From Peromyscus leucopus (taxonomy: Eukaryota > Chordata > Mammalia > Rodentia > Cricetidae), in NCBI RefSeq assembly GCF_004664715.2, contig NC_051083.1, positions 99,849,661 to 99,913,660 of the forward strand: a stretch of DNA of 64,000 bases. Reading direction: 5' to 3'. The position numbers were made by a program, and so were the translations under genes. Below the pieces are notes generated by a model. It made no database searches, was not told the DNA's origin, and saw only the letters and a program-made list of their open reading frames with translations. Shown here piece after piece: positions 13,055-24,295 of this stretch (positions within the stretch are counted from its first letter, which is position 1; every line of letters begins with the position of its first letter).

Positions 13055-13138
13055 CTGAGGTTGAAGAAGTAGAAGAGCACATACCTAGCATGTATAAGGA
13101 CATAGGTTTGATCCTCAGCTGTGAAAAATAAAAAGAAA
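13055..13138 (+). mobile_element. Diverged ID SINE
   Basis: Contains AGAGCACATACCTAGCATGT and GGTTTGATCCTCAGC, corresponding to A and B box regions of the tRNA-Ala/BC1-derived ID element, with an A-rich tail. Confidence 0.65.
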
Positions 13139-13324
13139 TGATAACAGTCAAAAATCATAAACACTGTGTTTAGAGGACTTGCTAGAGATAAAAACTTGGA
13201 TGAAGGTGACATTGCTTGAGTTTTCAACATCCATCACTTTTGTATAATTCAAGAGGAGGAAATAGTTCATGCTATGTGCTGTCACTATGGCTCTAATAGA
13301 CAATGCTCAATTTTGTTACCTAAA

Positions 13325-13453
13325 TAACCTGAAGAAACTAGGCTCATCCTAGTTTTTAGTATTCTGGAGGCTAAGCCAGGACTATTGTCATAAGTTGAAA
13401 GTCGCATAGTGGTTTCCTTGGCTGAAGGGGTGAGATTCTGTCTCAAAAATCAA
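13325..13453 (+). mobile_element. Highly diverged B1-like SINE
   Basis: AGTATTCTGGAGGCTAAGCCAGG and TGAGATTCTGTCTCAAAAATC keep B1 landmarks. Its A-rich end runs straight into the purine microsatellite. Confidence 0.5.
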
Positions 13454-13598
13454 GAAGAGGAGGAGGAGGAGGGAGGGAGGGAGGGAGGGGGGGAGGGAGG
13501 GAGGGAGGGAGGAAGGAAGGAAGGAAGGAAGGAAGGAAGGAAGGAAGGAAGGAAGGAAGGAAGGAAGGAAGGAAGGGAGGAAGGAAGGAAGGAAGGAA
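13454..13598. repeat. (GGGA)n / (GGAA)n purine microsatellite
   Basis: About 145 bp of pure purine on the plus strand: GGA, then GGGA, then GGAA repeats, probably grown from the tail of the preceding SINE. Confidence 0.95.
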
Positions 13599-14619
13599 AA
13601 CAGACAGACCTAAGAGAAAACTTTAAATAAACTACAAATTCAATTTAGAAGTTGAGGGAGTAGTTATGATAGAATAGTGATAGAGAAAGGAATCACAAAT
13701 TCTCTGAAAAGCCACAAACCCCTCCTACAACTACACTAACTTAAATCATTCTTGCTAGCAAATGCTTCAAGCATGTTAAGAAATGATAAGTGAACTGAAA
13801 TGACATTTGAGCTGCAGCCCAGGGAATAGAATTTATGACTTTTTCCCATTAAATAAATGATAGCCTAGAAAAACGAAACCACTAAATACTCTTTGAAGCA
13901 ATAGAATAAAATCCAGCATCTCAGCAATATAATATTCATAATGGTTAGGTTATGATAAATTTTTCTAAAATAACGGGGGAAAAGTAACATCCCTACATGT
14001 GCCTAGATCCACTCTTTAGAATCATATCCTGAAAACATATGGATAGTGAAATTTAGAGAATAATAATAATATACTTGTGATAATGGCATAAAAGAAACTA
14101 TGTTCACAATGATTGGAAATTGTAAATCTCAAAAGATATAAAAGGAATTTGGGAGATGAAAAAAATAATACATGAAAAGATTTTAAATCTTTTGGGTAGA
14201 AGTAAATTATCCAAAAAAGGGTAAATTACAAAAAAAAATACTCAGTTCACTTGAAGAGAGATCCATTGCAGTCGGCACCAGATAGAAAAGTGTACTCAGA
14301 AAGGAAATAACATATCCTGGGGAATATATTATAAAATGGTAGAATTCTCTAACATATAAATGACTTGAGACTCAATGGGTAAAAGAGGGAACATTCTATT
14401 TGAAAAATAAGGACTGGAAGTCCTTAAATTTGGTGAAAGTCATAAAGCTGTATACCTTTGAAGGTATAAGAATAACAAGCATAAATATTAAATCCAGGGT
14501 TGGCAAGATGGCTAAGATAACATTTCTGATATTGTGAATCTCAGAGACCAAAGGAAAGCACTCAGGGAATATTTCTTGCCTACAGAGAGTTTTAGATTAT
14601 TTTAGTGAAAAACTAGTTA

Positions 14620-14728
14620 TGAACCAAGTGTGGAGGTGACCACCTATAACTCCCATAACTCTGGAGGTTGAGGCAGAAAATCAGAAGTTTAAGACTAGCC
14701 TGGGCTATATACCAGGACCAGGTTCAAT
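14620..14728 (+). mobile_element. Old B1 SINE fragment
   Basis: AACTCTGGAGGTTGAGGCAG and AGACTAGCCTGGGCTATAT preserve B1 blocks; heavily mutated. Confidence 0.65.
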
Positions 14729-14994
14729 TTCTTTTCAATCCTTAAGCCATACTACAGTGTAAACTCAAATTAAGTATAGTATCTATAAAAAAAAAAAACA
14801 ATGAAAACAGGTTTGAAAAATAGTGACCTTTTCTAAAGAGGCAACCCCCCCTAAAAAAAAAAACAAAATCAACAAAGGCCACCATAGCAAGTAGCACCAA
14901 CCCACAGGGAAAGAGGAAAATCTGATTTACAGAGGTGCTTCATCATAAAATTAAAAATCTCCCCAAATATATGTTTCGTTAAAATTTAAAATAA

Positions 14995-15139
14995 GCCGGG
15001 CGGTGGTGGCACACGCCTTTAATCCCAGCACTCGGGAGGCAGAGCCAGGCAGATCTCTGTGAGTTCGAGGCCAGCCTGGGCTACCAAGTGTGCTCCAGGA
15101 AAGGCGCAAAGCTACACAGAGAAACCCTGTCTCGAAAAA

Positions 15140-15170
<31 letters not shown>
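14995..15170 (+). mobile_element. Young B1 SINE with target-site duplication
   Basis: GCCGGGCGGTGGTGGCACAC through GAGAAACCCTGTCTCGAAAA, then about 30 A. The phrase CCAGGAAAGGCGCAAAGCTA is typical of cricetid B1 copies. AAAATTTAAA duplication at 14981-14990 and 15171-15180. Confidence 0.94.
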
Positions 15171-15177
<7 letters not shown>

Positions 15178-15184
15178 AAATCAT

Positions 15185-15305
15185 ACTCCAAGCGGAGGCA
15201 GGCAGATCTTTAAGAGTTCAAGGATGGCCTGATCTACAGAGCAAGTTCCAGGATAGCCAGGGCTACACAGAGAAACACTGTCTCCAAAAAACAAAACCCG
15301 AAAAA
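15185..15305 (+). mobile_element. B1 SINE fragment
   Basis: 5'-truncated: GGAGGCAGGCAGATCTTTAA ... CTACACAGAGAAACACTGTC ... A-rich end. Directly after the preceding B1. Confidence 0.85.
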
Positions 15306-15676
15306 AAAATCGTAAAAAGTAATTAGAAAATGTGGCACTCTTAAGGGGAAAAAACAGATATTGACAACAGGAAGCCCAAGAATGGAATAACCAAAATTTT
15401 AAGCAATTACTTATTGAAAGTGCTAAAGGAAATAGTAAACAAATAACTAAAGGACACAAAGAAAACGATGCTGCAAAAATACATAATTAAAAGTTTAGAA
15501 TTATGCAAAGGAACCAAGAACAAATTTGGAAGTTAGAAAGTCCAATAACTGAAATAAAAGTTCACTAGAGTTAATCAACAGCAGAATGTCATCAATTTGA
15601 TCTAACTTTATGTCTTAAGTAACTAGAGAATAAGAGCAAGATTAGCCCAACTAGCAAAATGATAAACATAATTTAC

Positions 15677-16053
15677 TGGCTGGGTTTGAGTCAACTTGAC
15701 ACATCTGGAGTCATCGGAAAGGCAGGACCTTGAACTGAAGAAAAGAAATGCCTACATGAGGTCCAGCTGTAAGGCATTTTCTAGTTAGTGATCAATGGGA
15801 CAGGGCCCAGCCCATGGTGGGTGGTGCCATCTCTGGGCTGCTTATCATGGGATCTATAAGAAAGCCACTGAGCAAGCCTGGAAAGCAAACCAATAAACAG
15901 CAACCAACCCTCCATAGCCTTTGGGGTCCTGCCCTGCTTGAGTTCCTGTCCTGATTTCCTTCAGTGATGATCAGCAATGTGGAAGTGTAAGCCTAATAAA
16001 CTTGCTTTAGGTCATAGTGTATCGTCACAGCAGTAGGAACCTCAATTAAGACA
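15677..16053 (+). mobile_element. Solo LTR-like rodent repeat
   Basis: Bounded by TG (TGGCTGGGTTTGAG) and CA (TTAAGACA). Carries a TATAA-like CTATAAGAAAGCC at 15853-15865 and a polyadenylation-like CCTAATAAACTTGC near the end, the plan of an LTR. Resembles a common rodent dispersed LTR repeat; family not assigned. Confidence 0.6.
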
Positions 16054-16194
16054 ATAACATAGAATAAGAAAATGTAGAATTAAGAAATCCAAGACTTCTT
16101 TGAATATTTGACAGTTTTCATGAGAGAAACAATGGAAAGGAAAAAAATAAGTGACAATTGATTAAAACTAGGCACAAAACTTGGTATGTTTCTA

Positions 16195-16437
16195 TAAAAT
16201 TGCAAGATTAACAAGTAGGGGTTAAAAGTACTTGACGTGTTCTCAGAGGATCTCATTTCAGTTTTCAGCACCTATGTCACATAACTCAACAATTACCTGA
16301 AACTCACATTTCCAGAGGATCTATTGGATTATTCTGGCCTTTGGCAACACACATATGCATGTGAGCACAAGCACACAATAAATAAATAAATAAATAAATA
16401 CATAAATAAATACATAATAAATGAATAAATAAATCTT
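16195..16437 (+). mobile_element. Diverged B2/B3-type SINE with (AAAT)n tail
   Basis: TCTCATTTCAGTTTTCAGCACC and a GGCAACACACATATGCATG block precede an (AAAT)n tail at 16378-16437. Confidence 0.55.
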
Positions 16438-17240
16438 TTAAAAGATTAGGAAAAATACAATGAATAATCACCCTATGACAAGTTAAATAATCTAGATGAG
16501 AAAAGAAAATAAAACACTGAGAGAAAACTGGAAAAGAAGAAACAAAAATATTTATGATCTTACATATGTAAAATCATGAGGAAACCACACACAAAAACTA
16601 CACATGAAACAGAAACTTGGCAAAGTTTCACGACACAGGATCAATAAACTAAAATTACTGTCAATACTATACACAACAGTAAACAATCCATAAAGGGAAT
16701 TTAAAGATAATTATAAGAGCATCTGAAAAATCTCATGTGACCACCCCATCAGCTATTAGAAGGAACAGAGTAATAATAAATAAATACGTATAAGCCTCCA
16801 AACATAATTACCAACAATATCACTATGAAAAAATGATTCCAGTTATATGAAGTGTCTAAAGTATGTAAATCTGTAATGACAAAAAAAAAAAACCCCAACA
16901 ACTAGAGTTTACCTAGGAGTAGGGGAAGTAAAGAATAGGTTGTTGTATAGTGTTTTTCTTCTGGAGTGACGAAATATTTCAAATCTAGAAGGAAGTCATG
17001 TTTGTACAATATTGTGAAGGTACCAAATGACTTGGGATTGCACATGTTTAAGTGGTTACTTTTATATTATGTAAAGTGTACTGTAATACAAATGATAACT
17101 GATATCATAATCATCCCTGGGAAAAAAAACTGAAATGTCACTGTCTTTAAAATGTGAAGAGCAATAAGTGTATTAACATGGAACAGTATAGATGGTACAA
17201 TTCGGATAACATGTTTTGTCTTCTCTTTCTTCTCTTTCAG

Positions 17241-17441
17241 ATTATGTCTGGCCATTACCTAGATATTTGTGCCCCGTCTGGATCTCACTAGATGTGCTAT
17301 TTTCAACTGCGTCCATCATGCACCTCTGCGCCATATCGCTGGACCGGTATGTAGCAATACGTAATCCTATTGAGCATAGCCGGTTCAATTCGCGGACTAA
17401 GGCCATCATGAAGATTGCCATCGTTTGGGCAATATCAATAG
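17241..17441 (+). CDS. HTR2C: 5-HT2C serotonin receptor, coding exon 5 (TM3, DRY motif, intracellular loop 2, start of TM4)
   Basis: This is an internal coding exon of the Gq-coupled serotonin 2C receptor, a plasma-membrane GPCR. The 201-nt exon begins with the last two bases of an Asp codon, reads 66 whole codons, and ends with the first base of a Gly codon completed by the next exon. The translation contains [13 protein letters not shown] leading into TM3 with [21 protein letters not shown]. That segment includes the amine-binding aspartate of TM3, the conserved TM3 cysteine and the DRY motif. Loop 2 follows as [18 protein letters not shown], then TM4. The genomic Ile-Arg-Asn-Pro-Ile stretch is the unedited INI form, which identifies HTR2C rather than HTR2A or HTR2B. 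A pyrimidine-rich tract ending in AG at 17240 and GTAAAT at 17442 define the ends. The frame is open throughout. Earlier coding exons lie outside the window. Confidence 0.98.
17346..17352 (+). promoter_or_regulatory. HTR2C: Alternative 5' splice site GU1 inside exon 5
   Basis: The sequence G/GTATGT sits 95 nt before the normal end of exon 5. A cut after 17346 removes 17347-17441, exactly the 95 nt known to be lost in the truncated HTR2C transcript. Joined to the last exon, the frame shifts, adds 19 new residues and stops at TAA 43191-43193. The product would lack TM4 to TM7. Site strength and use cannot be measured from sequence. Confidence 0.9.
17357..17369 (+). promoter_or_regulatory. HTR2C: A-to-I RNA editing sites A, B, E, C and D
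   Basis: The codons ATA CGT AAT CCT ATT (17357-17371) encode the unedited Ile-Arg-Asn-Pro-Ile of intracellular loop 2. Established knowledge places the ADAR sites at A = 17357, B = 17359, E (C') = 17363, C = 17364 and D = 17369. Editing is known to change the three codons to Val/Met, Ser/Gly/Asp and Val, lowering G-protein coupling and constitutive activity. All five adenosines are present in the genome here. In the predicted duplex, site A faces a C (A-C mismatch at 17357/17498), while B, E, C and D each face a U. Confidence 0.95.
17360..17377 (+). promoter_or_regulatory. HTR2C: 18-nt SNORD115 (HBII-52/MBII-52) target site
   Basis: CGTAATCCTATTGAGCAT in exon 5 is the sequence to which the brain C/D-box snoRNA SNORD115 is complementary over 18 nt. 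It overlaps editing sites E, C and D (site B at 17359 lies just outside) and the splicing-control region. The match is from my memory of the snoRNA antisense box. The snoRNA itself is imprinted and lies on another chromosome, not in this window. Confidence 0.85.
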
Positions 17442-17447
17442 GTAAAT
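17441..17447 (+). promoter_or_regulatory. HTR2C: Main 5' splice site GU2 of exon 5
   Basis: G/GTAAAT at the exon end yields the full-length reading frame when joined to 43133. The site lies in the loop of the exon-intron editing hairpin, between the pairing arms at 17358-17382 and 17468-17497, so folding could alter its accessibility. That effect is known for HTR2C in human and mouse and is inferred here. Confidence 0.92.
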
Positions 17448-20379
17448 ACCTGGCCATAGAATTGCAGCGGCTATGCTCAATATTTTCGGATTATGTACTG
17501 TGAACAACCTACAGACATCGACTGGTAACATTTGCGTTTGACGGGAGACGAGTAATTATTCTTGACCTACATATCTGATATTTAGGTTGAAAATAATGAA
17601 AGTATAATGCATATGGATATGAAGACATAAGCTTTCCATTTGTACAGCTAAATTATTTTTACATTAGTATACCAATGGATTCAGCAACACAGATATAATA
17701 TGTTATGAATATTACAAAACTATAAGAAAAAGCCAAGATTTATAAACTATAACATTGAAATCTATGAAAAGAAGTATCTTTCCAGAATATTTGATCTACT
17801 AATTTTTACATATTCCATACTCAAGTTTTTAATGGAAAAATTAATAATGAAATTTGAATTGGCATGAAAAAAACATATGCAAATTTGTGCTGTTATTAAA
17901 CAAAAATCTACTACTCATTAATTTTAATTAGTTTTTGAGTTCTGCTTAAACACAAAAAGACAGCTGTTGTTTTTAAAGATTCAGAATATTTAAAGAATGA
18001 TAAATAATCATGTTATTTCACATACTTAAGATAGTCATAAATGTTTTGACCATGCTGACATTAAAGTCAAGAATTTTAACTATATAGAAGTTAGAGCATT
18101 TCTAAACCTCTTTCCTCTCTCTCAACCAGTTGAACTTACTATGTTTCATAAAATAATTTCTCTTCAACCTGTGTTTCTTTGAAACATTCGGAGAGAGACC
18201 ATAACAAGATCAAGTTCTTTCTTTACTCTTCATTAATCTTCCAAAGTTTTATCTCTGGATTAGTTAAGCAAATAAATTTATATCACTTTTAAGATTATTT
18301 TGTTGTAGTTATTGTAGAAGATTCTGTGAGTATATAGCAAGACACCTTTACATAACAAGCCATAAAGTCTCCCACAGAATTGCATGAATCTGTATGTGCA
18401 AAATTGTGCTTATAAAGTTCTGTTCATTCTCTCCATTTAAAAATCAGCATATAAGTTGATAGAAACCAGTATTACATTTTTAATATAAAAAGATATTTTA
18501 CAATAAGATTTGATGAAAAAAGAATAGCTTGTACATTAAAGGGAAACCAAAAAAGCAAGAGAATGCCTAACTTCAAGACTTAAAATATTGTAGTATAATA
18601 TACCTTAAAATTTATATATTACATTAAATATCTTCTGTAGAATATTATAGATAAATAAAATAAATCTAAATGGAGATATTAAAGATGAAAATGTAGATAG
18701 ATTAATGAAGAAAATATCAAATAGATAGTAAATAGCAGAATGAAAACCAAATATATCTCAAATTATATTAAGTATAAGTATTCTAAATAGTCTAAGAATG
18801 TCAGAATTAGAAAAAATAACACGGACATGTATAGTATATTAAGAATATAAAATAAAAAGTTGAATTTTTTAAAAGGTCCTTTCCTCAAAGGCCAACAAGA
18901 ATATTATACAGCAAAAGTATTAGTAAGAATAAAATTTTGGGAAAAATATATATTCTGTTGAATGTTTAGTACATGATAATGAGACATTTAATTTATCCAG
19001 AAAAATGTAACACAATAAATTTGAACTCATTCAAAGAGGATAGACAAAACTACAAAACAGACAGACAAATCCACAATGATGGTATAAGGTCTCAACAAGC
19101 CACCCTCGGAAATTATGAGAAACAAGAGAAAAACTGCTTGTGATTTCTTAGATGACTAATATATCAATTTCCAAATGTTTTGTTCTCAGGATTATATTAC
19201 ACTCTTAAGCATATAGTGACTCATAGTACATTTGTATTCCCTGTGTTAAAAATTGAAATTTTAAAAGAATTAAATTATGTGCACAAAGTTTTTAAAAATA
19301 ATACAAACCTGTTATATCTTACCATAAATAACTAGGTCTAGGACAATAACTGTTTTTGCAAAAATAAAATCAGTGTGAAAAGGGGCATTGTTTTTCAGAC
19401 TTTATCACTGGATTTGAAGAAGTGATTCTCTTCAATCCCAAATATTTCTTTCTCTATTCTGTTTAGTGTTGGGCTGCTACTTTCATGTATGCTTCTGCAT
19501 CTGATTTATTGAAATAGGGTACTTTTTTAATTGTATGAAAATAATATACAACATCACACAGACAGCTTCAATATAGGAAAGTGTTTTTATAAATACTTCA
19601 GATAATTGTGAGAGGGTTGGCATTGTATGAAAACTCAGCAAGAGACAGGTTTCTTTTTACTTGTAATGTAGAATCCGAAACAATATCTCAGATTTTTTTC
19701 ATTTCTTGTGACATTAATATCCAATGAAATACATAGGCAAATTACTGATACTTGATTTGGAAATACAAAGTATAAGTCACTGGGAAAATATTGATTCACC
19801 AATTATACAGATCTTCCAAAGTTGATTATTTCATTATAAAATATCAAAATATCGTGAGTGCTAACAGCCCCTGCTATTATTAACAAAAAAGTCTTTTAAA
19901 ATTTCAGAAGATATCACACTTTAAGGGATAATTATAGTTTTTCAAAATCCCAATATTTTGAAGAAAGTTTAAATTGTGTCACTGGCATGAAACATCATCT
20001 GGTCTTGTTACCTGACTTAAGCTCAACATAATTAATTTTGACAAAATATCTAACTATATACAATTCTGAGCAACTCGGGTGTGTTCAGCAGTCATTATTT
20101 CAAGCAGTAAGTCTGATAGATAATGCAATAGAGTAAATCATTTAGTTGTAGTCTTCAAAATTATTCACAATACTCTAAAACATTTTCATTTTCATAAAAA
20201 TTGAAATTTAGCTTATCAGTCTCCAAGTAAAATATCTTATTTTTAAAAAGCAGAATTGAATTTAATCTATAAATCAATTAAATACTAAAGTCTAAACAAT
20301 ACTATGGTTTGCAATCCATAAACATATCCATATGTACAAAGATATTTAATATTTACTTGTTATTTAAATTCTATTTTAC

Positions 20380-21349
20380 AGTCTACTTTCATAGAAACAT
20401 CTCTGGGCATTTAATTTCTTTGACTGCTATTGTAAATAGTGTTGGCTTTAAAATGTTATTTCCAATTGCTTGTTGGTGGTATATATAAATACATGCACCT
20501 AAAATTTTACATCTTTATTCTTTGCCCAGACATCTGGCAAATTCCACTTGACATTTCTATGAGCATGTTAAGAATTACTGCCATTTATCCATATATCTCC
20601 ATGATGTCACTTATAAGTAGTGACAGATTCATTTGATCCTTCCTATCTTAAATCTTTATTATCTTGACGGGGTGTGCAAAGCAGTGTTCAGTGAAAGTGG
20701 GGGTAGAAGACATTTTTCTCTTCTTTTCTGAGTGGAAAGTATTAGTACTTCAGCTTTAAGAGTGATGTTTGTGTGCTGGGCTGGGGCTCCAGTGGTGGAA
20801 GGCCTGCCTGGCATGTACAAGACCCTAGCACAGGGAAACAAAAGAATTAAGGTTGTGTGTTAGTTCAGGCCTTTTAGAAGTATCTTTCATTAGATTCAGG
20901 GAGTTCCCTTTTATTCTATATTAGCTGTGACTTTTCATAATAGGTATAAATTTTCTTGAATCATTTTATCTGTGTCTAGGGTGATGATTATTGGTTTTAT
21001 TTCCTCTTTTATAATTAATATAGTAGATTATATGTTTTTGAATTGTAATTAACCTTGGATTGCTTAAGTAGCAATTTATTACCAATCCATTTGGTAATGA
21101 ATTTTTCATTTCTATATCATTGTATTCTTTTTAAATTTAATTAACCTTTTTTAGCTAATTGTCCAGAGAGATCTTACTTTGTCATTGTGTTTTTTGGTGG
21201 CCAGTTTTGGTGTGAAGATCTTATATATATGATATAAAATATATATAAGTGAATCTGAAACGATCTCTATATCTTTTTAAGTTTTTGCAAGATTTTTATT
21301 CTATCACTTTTGTTTAAAACAAATAATTTAGTCATGTAGCCTTCTGTAC

Positions 21350-21385
<36 letters not shown>

Positions 21386-22680
21386 TCTTAATTTTTTATT
21401 TAATTACCTTATAATGAATAGGAATATTATTTTGTTTTTCATATTATTTTGGTACATAGTAATTTTAAAAGAACTTTGTATTTTACCTAATGTTTCTAAT
21501 GCGTGGCACAAAGCAGCATACAAAAATCTTATATCATCCTTTTAATATCTACCTAATATATATCATCCTTTGAATGTCTACGTAATATGTAACTTTTCTT
21601 TTACTTAGAATGGCTGTCTCTTTTCTTTTTAATTTTGCTAATGCTATATAAGTTTTACTGAATTTCTCCAAGAAGCAAATTTACTCTTGAACTTTCTCTT
21701 TTACCTCCTATTTCCATGTCATTGATATTTGCCCCTTCTCTATGCACCTTGGGCTTAATTCACCTTTTGACAGAAAGTTCATTCATTCAGTGACTCTTCT
21801 TTGGGTTTGTTTTCCTCTCCAATCCCTACTTTTAAATGAAAATAAGTTTATTCATTTGAGATCTTTTAAAATATGAACATTACAACTATATTTTTTCTCC
21901 TAAGCACTGCTTTTTTGTTTCTCATAGTTTTGTTATGACATGTTTTCATTTTCTTTATCTCAATGTATTTTTAATATCTTATGGTTTCTACTTTGACTCA
22001 CTATTATAGGATCAAGTTGCCTAATTCCCAATTAATTCCCATATATGCAAATTTCCCAAATTATCTTTCCATTAGTGAGTTCTCCTTTTATTCCTTCAAT
22101 ATTGGGAAGTATACTTTGCCTACTTTCAATCCTTTTAAGCTAATTGAGAAGTGTTTCCTGACTGTTTGGATGTCCATTTGGAATAATGTACAGTCTATTT
22201 CGAAACTGTTGTGGGTGCACTTAAGAAGAATGTATATTCTGCTGTTGTGTGGAACACTCTTATAGATATGTATGTGCTATTGCTGTGTGGAACACTCTAT
22301 AGATATCTATTAGGTCTGTCTATATTATAGCATACATCAAATCCTGTAATTCCCTGTTAATTTTCTGTTTATTCAGTGAGTTATGGAGTAGAGTCTCAGT
22401 AATATTTTGGAATATGTAATCTGATTTAAATTATATTAATTATTCTTTATGTATTTTTATATTTTTTTCTTTAGATTACTATTTGTCCATCATCAATATG
22501 TCATCTCAACTGCCATTTTTATTACTTTAGTATCTGTTTAGTTGAAACTATTACATTGTGAAGGCTACTGTACTTTTATTTCAGCTCACAGTTTGGGGAG
22601 AAATTACTTAATCTTCTTGAGATTTCTGTGTCTGTGATGAGCTGCTTCTGGTTCTGCTTTTGAGATTCTTGCATGGTCTT
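20380..22680 (-). mobile_element. Ancient L1 ORF2 remnants, antisense
   Basis: Read on the minus strand, several blocks recall L1 ORF2. Examples are the region opposite CCAATTGCTTGTTGGTGGT (20464), TTCAGGGAGTTCCCTTTTAT (20896), TTGGATTGCTTAAGTAGC (21053) and GGAACACTCTATAGATATCT (22288). Interrupted by an ID-like piece at 20775-20845 and a (TG)n at 21351. No open frame survives. Confidence 0.55.
21351..21383. repeat. (TG)n microsatellite
   Basis: About 16 TG units. Confidence 0.95.
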
Positions 22681-22689
22681 TATAATTTG

Positions 22690-24295
22690 ACTTTTTGGCC
22701 TTCTCACTTTATTCTTTCTTTTTATTTTATTTAAATAACATTTTCTTTTCCTTTATCTTACATAATGACCACAGTTTCCCTCCTCTCCTCTGGTTTCCTC
22801 ACCCTGCCACCTCCAATCTACTCCCCTTCCCATCCACTCTTCCTCTGTCTCCATTCAAAAAGGGGCAGGCCTGCCATAGTCGTTTTATTATGCTATCTCT
22901 ATATATGATCATTTTAAACTTTATTTTACTTGGAGTTCATGGTGTTTATTGGATATATAGAAAATTAGTTCTGTTCAAATTAGTTAAACAGTTGACCATT
23001 ACTTCTTCAAATGTTCTTTCTGATCCTTTTGTACCTACTTCTTTTTGGAACACCAATTTTGTATGTATTGGTATACTTGAGGGTATCTCACATGTGTCTA
23101 AGAATCTCTTGAGTTTTCTTCATTCTTATTTTTACTCTTCAGAATGCATTATCACAGTTGGTGTCTCTCTGTCTTTGTATCTATCTCTGTCACTCTCCAC
23201 ATTTGCTGTTTATGTCTTTTGACATACCTAATCAACTGTTGAGTCTCTTATTAAATTTTCATATCAATGACTGTGTCAACATTTTTCCATACTTTCCTCC
23301 TATTCTCTCCATTTTACTTTCAACTAAAATACAACCAACAATTTTTTTTAAGTTCAACACATGAACAAGATTTGTATCATTTGTCTTTCTGTGCTTGGCT
23401 TATTTCATTAAGCACAGTAATCTCTAGTCCCATCTACTTTGTTGCAAATGCCAAGACTGTATCCCTATATTGTACCATCATGTACATACATTAAATTTTC
23501 TGTAAGCACTCATCAGTTCATGTGCATGTGTTGTTTCTATTTCTTGGCTATTATGAGCAGTGTTGCAAAGAATGTGGAAATGCAAATATTTCTTTGATAT
23601 ACTCATTTAATATAATTCAAAATATAACCAGTAATGGTATTGCTACATCATATTTTTGCTACATCATATTTTAATTTTAATTTCCTGAGGAAAATTCAAT
23701 ACTGTTCTCCATAATGACTATACTAATTTACACTCTCAATAACTACATGTAAGGGTTCCCATTTCTCCACCCCTTTCATCACCATTTACTATCTTTTTTC
23801 TTTTCTTCCTGGAATCCTCCAAACTCTATCTCATTGTGACTTTTATTTGCATTTTTCTTGTGATTACTGATGATAAGTAGGTTCTGAAATATCTGATTGT
23901 TTATTTACAATTCTGTTGAGAAATTTTTTCATTGGTGGTTTATAGGTTTCTAACACTCCTATTGAGTTGTTTGAATTCCTTGTACATTCTGGTTATTAGC
24001 CTCTTATCAAATGTACAGTTTGAAAGCAATTTCTTAATTCTCTAAATTTTCTCCTAAATCTGTTGACTCTTTCTTATGCTGTGCAGATTTTTAAAATAAA
24101 ATTTGATATAAACCCATTTGAACATTTCCACTTTTGTTTCTCATACTTTAGCATCTCCTCCAAAAGTCTTCCTCAATCCAGTATTCTGAAATATTCTCCT
24201 GTTTTCTTTACATAGTTTCGTGTGTAGTGTTTAAATCTTTAAACTACTCTGGTCGATTTTTACACATGGCAATAGAGAGCTCATTTCATACTTCT
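22690..24295 (-). mobile_element. Ancient L1 3' part (3'UTR and ORF2 end), antisense
   Basis: C-rich CCCTCCTCTCCTCTGG block (3'UTR-like), then text matching the antisense of the ORF2 C-terminal region. Matching blocks are CTTGGCTATTATGAGCAG (23541), TCTCCATAATGACTATAC (23707), TTGAATTCCTTGTACATTCT (23970) and ATTAGCCTCTTATCAAATG (23995). Old and full of stops. Confidence 0.65.

Larger units (their letters stand above)
1..17240 (+). other. HTR2C: HTR2C intron 4, 3' part
   Basis: Everything before exon 5 is intronic if the transcript is organised as in other mammals; the previous exon is not in the window. The 3' end is a TCTTTCTTCTCTTTCAG acceptor at 17224-17240. Apart from miR-448, only repeats were recognised. 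Stretches with nothing recognised are 1-309, 1116-1505, 2346-5454, 5553-6286, 6400-7048, 10206-11124, 11346-13054, 13599-14619 and 16441-17223; they are AT-rich, with no coherent reading frame. Confidence 0.9.
17358..17497 (+). promoter_or_regulatory. HTR2C: Exon-intron editing hairpin with intronic editing complementary sequence
   Basis: Exon bases 17368-17382 pair perfectly over 15 bp with intron bases 17468-17482. Exon 17358-17367 pair with intron 17488-17497 over 10 bp with one G-U wobble (17361/17494). A 5-nt bulge (17483-17487) on the intron side separates the two helices. The loop of 85 nt contains the GU2 splice site. This is the ADAR substrate described for HTR2C. Pairings were read by hand and no folding energy was calculated. 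Confidence 0.95.

Noticed and set aside
13055..13138. Possible tRNA gene
   Set aside because: A and B box-like text belongs to an ID SINE, and no tRNA cloverleaf is kept. The same holds for 50866-50940 and 57285-57368.
13409..13630. Glu/Gly/Arg/Lys repeat frame
   Set aside because: Translation of the GGAA microsatellite.
17468..17503. Extension of the exon 5 frame into intron 5 as an alternative protein end
   Set aside because: The frame does run on for 20 codons past 17441, but it passes a strong GTAAAT donor and the sequence is constrained by pairing with the exon, not by coding.
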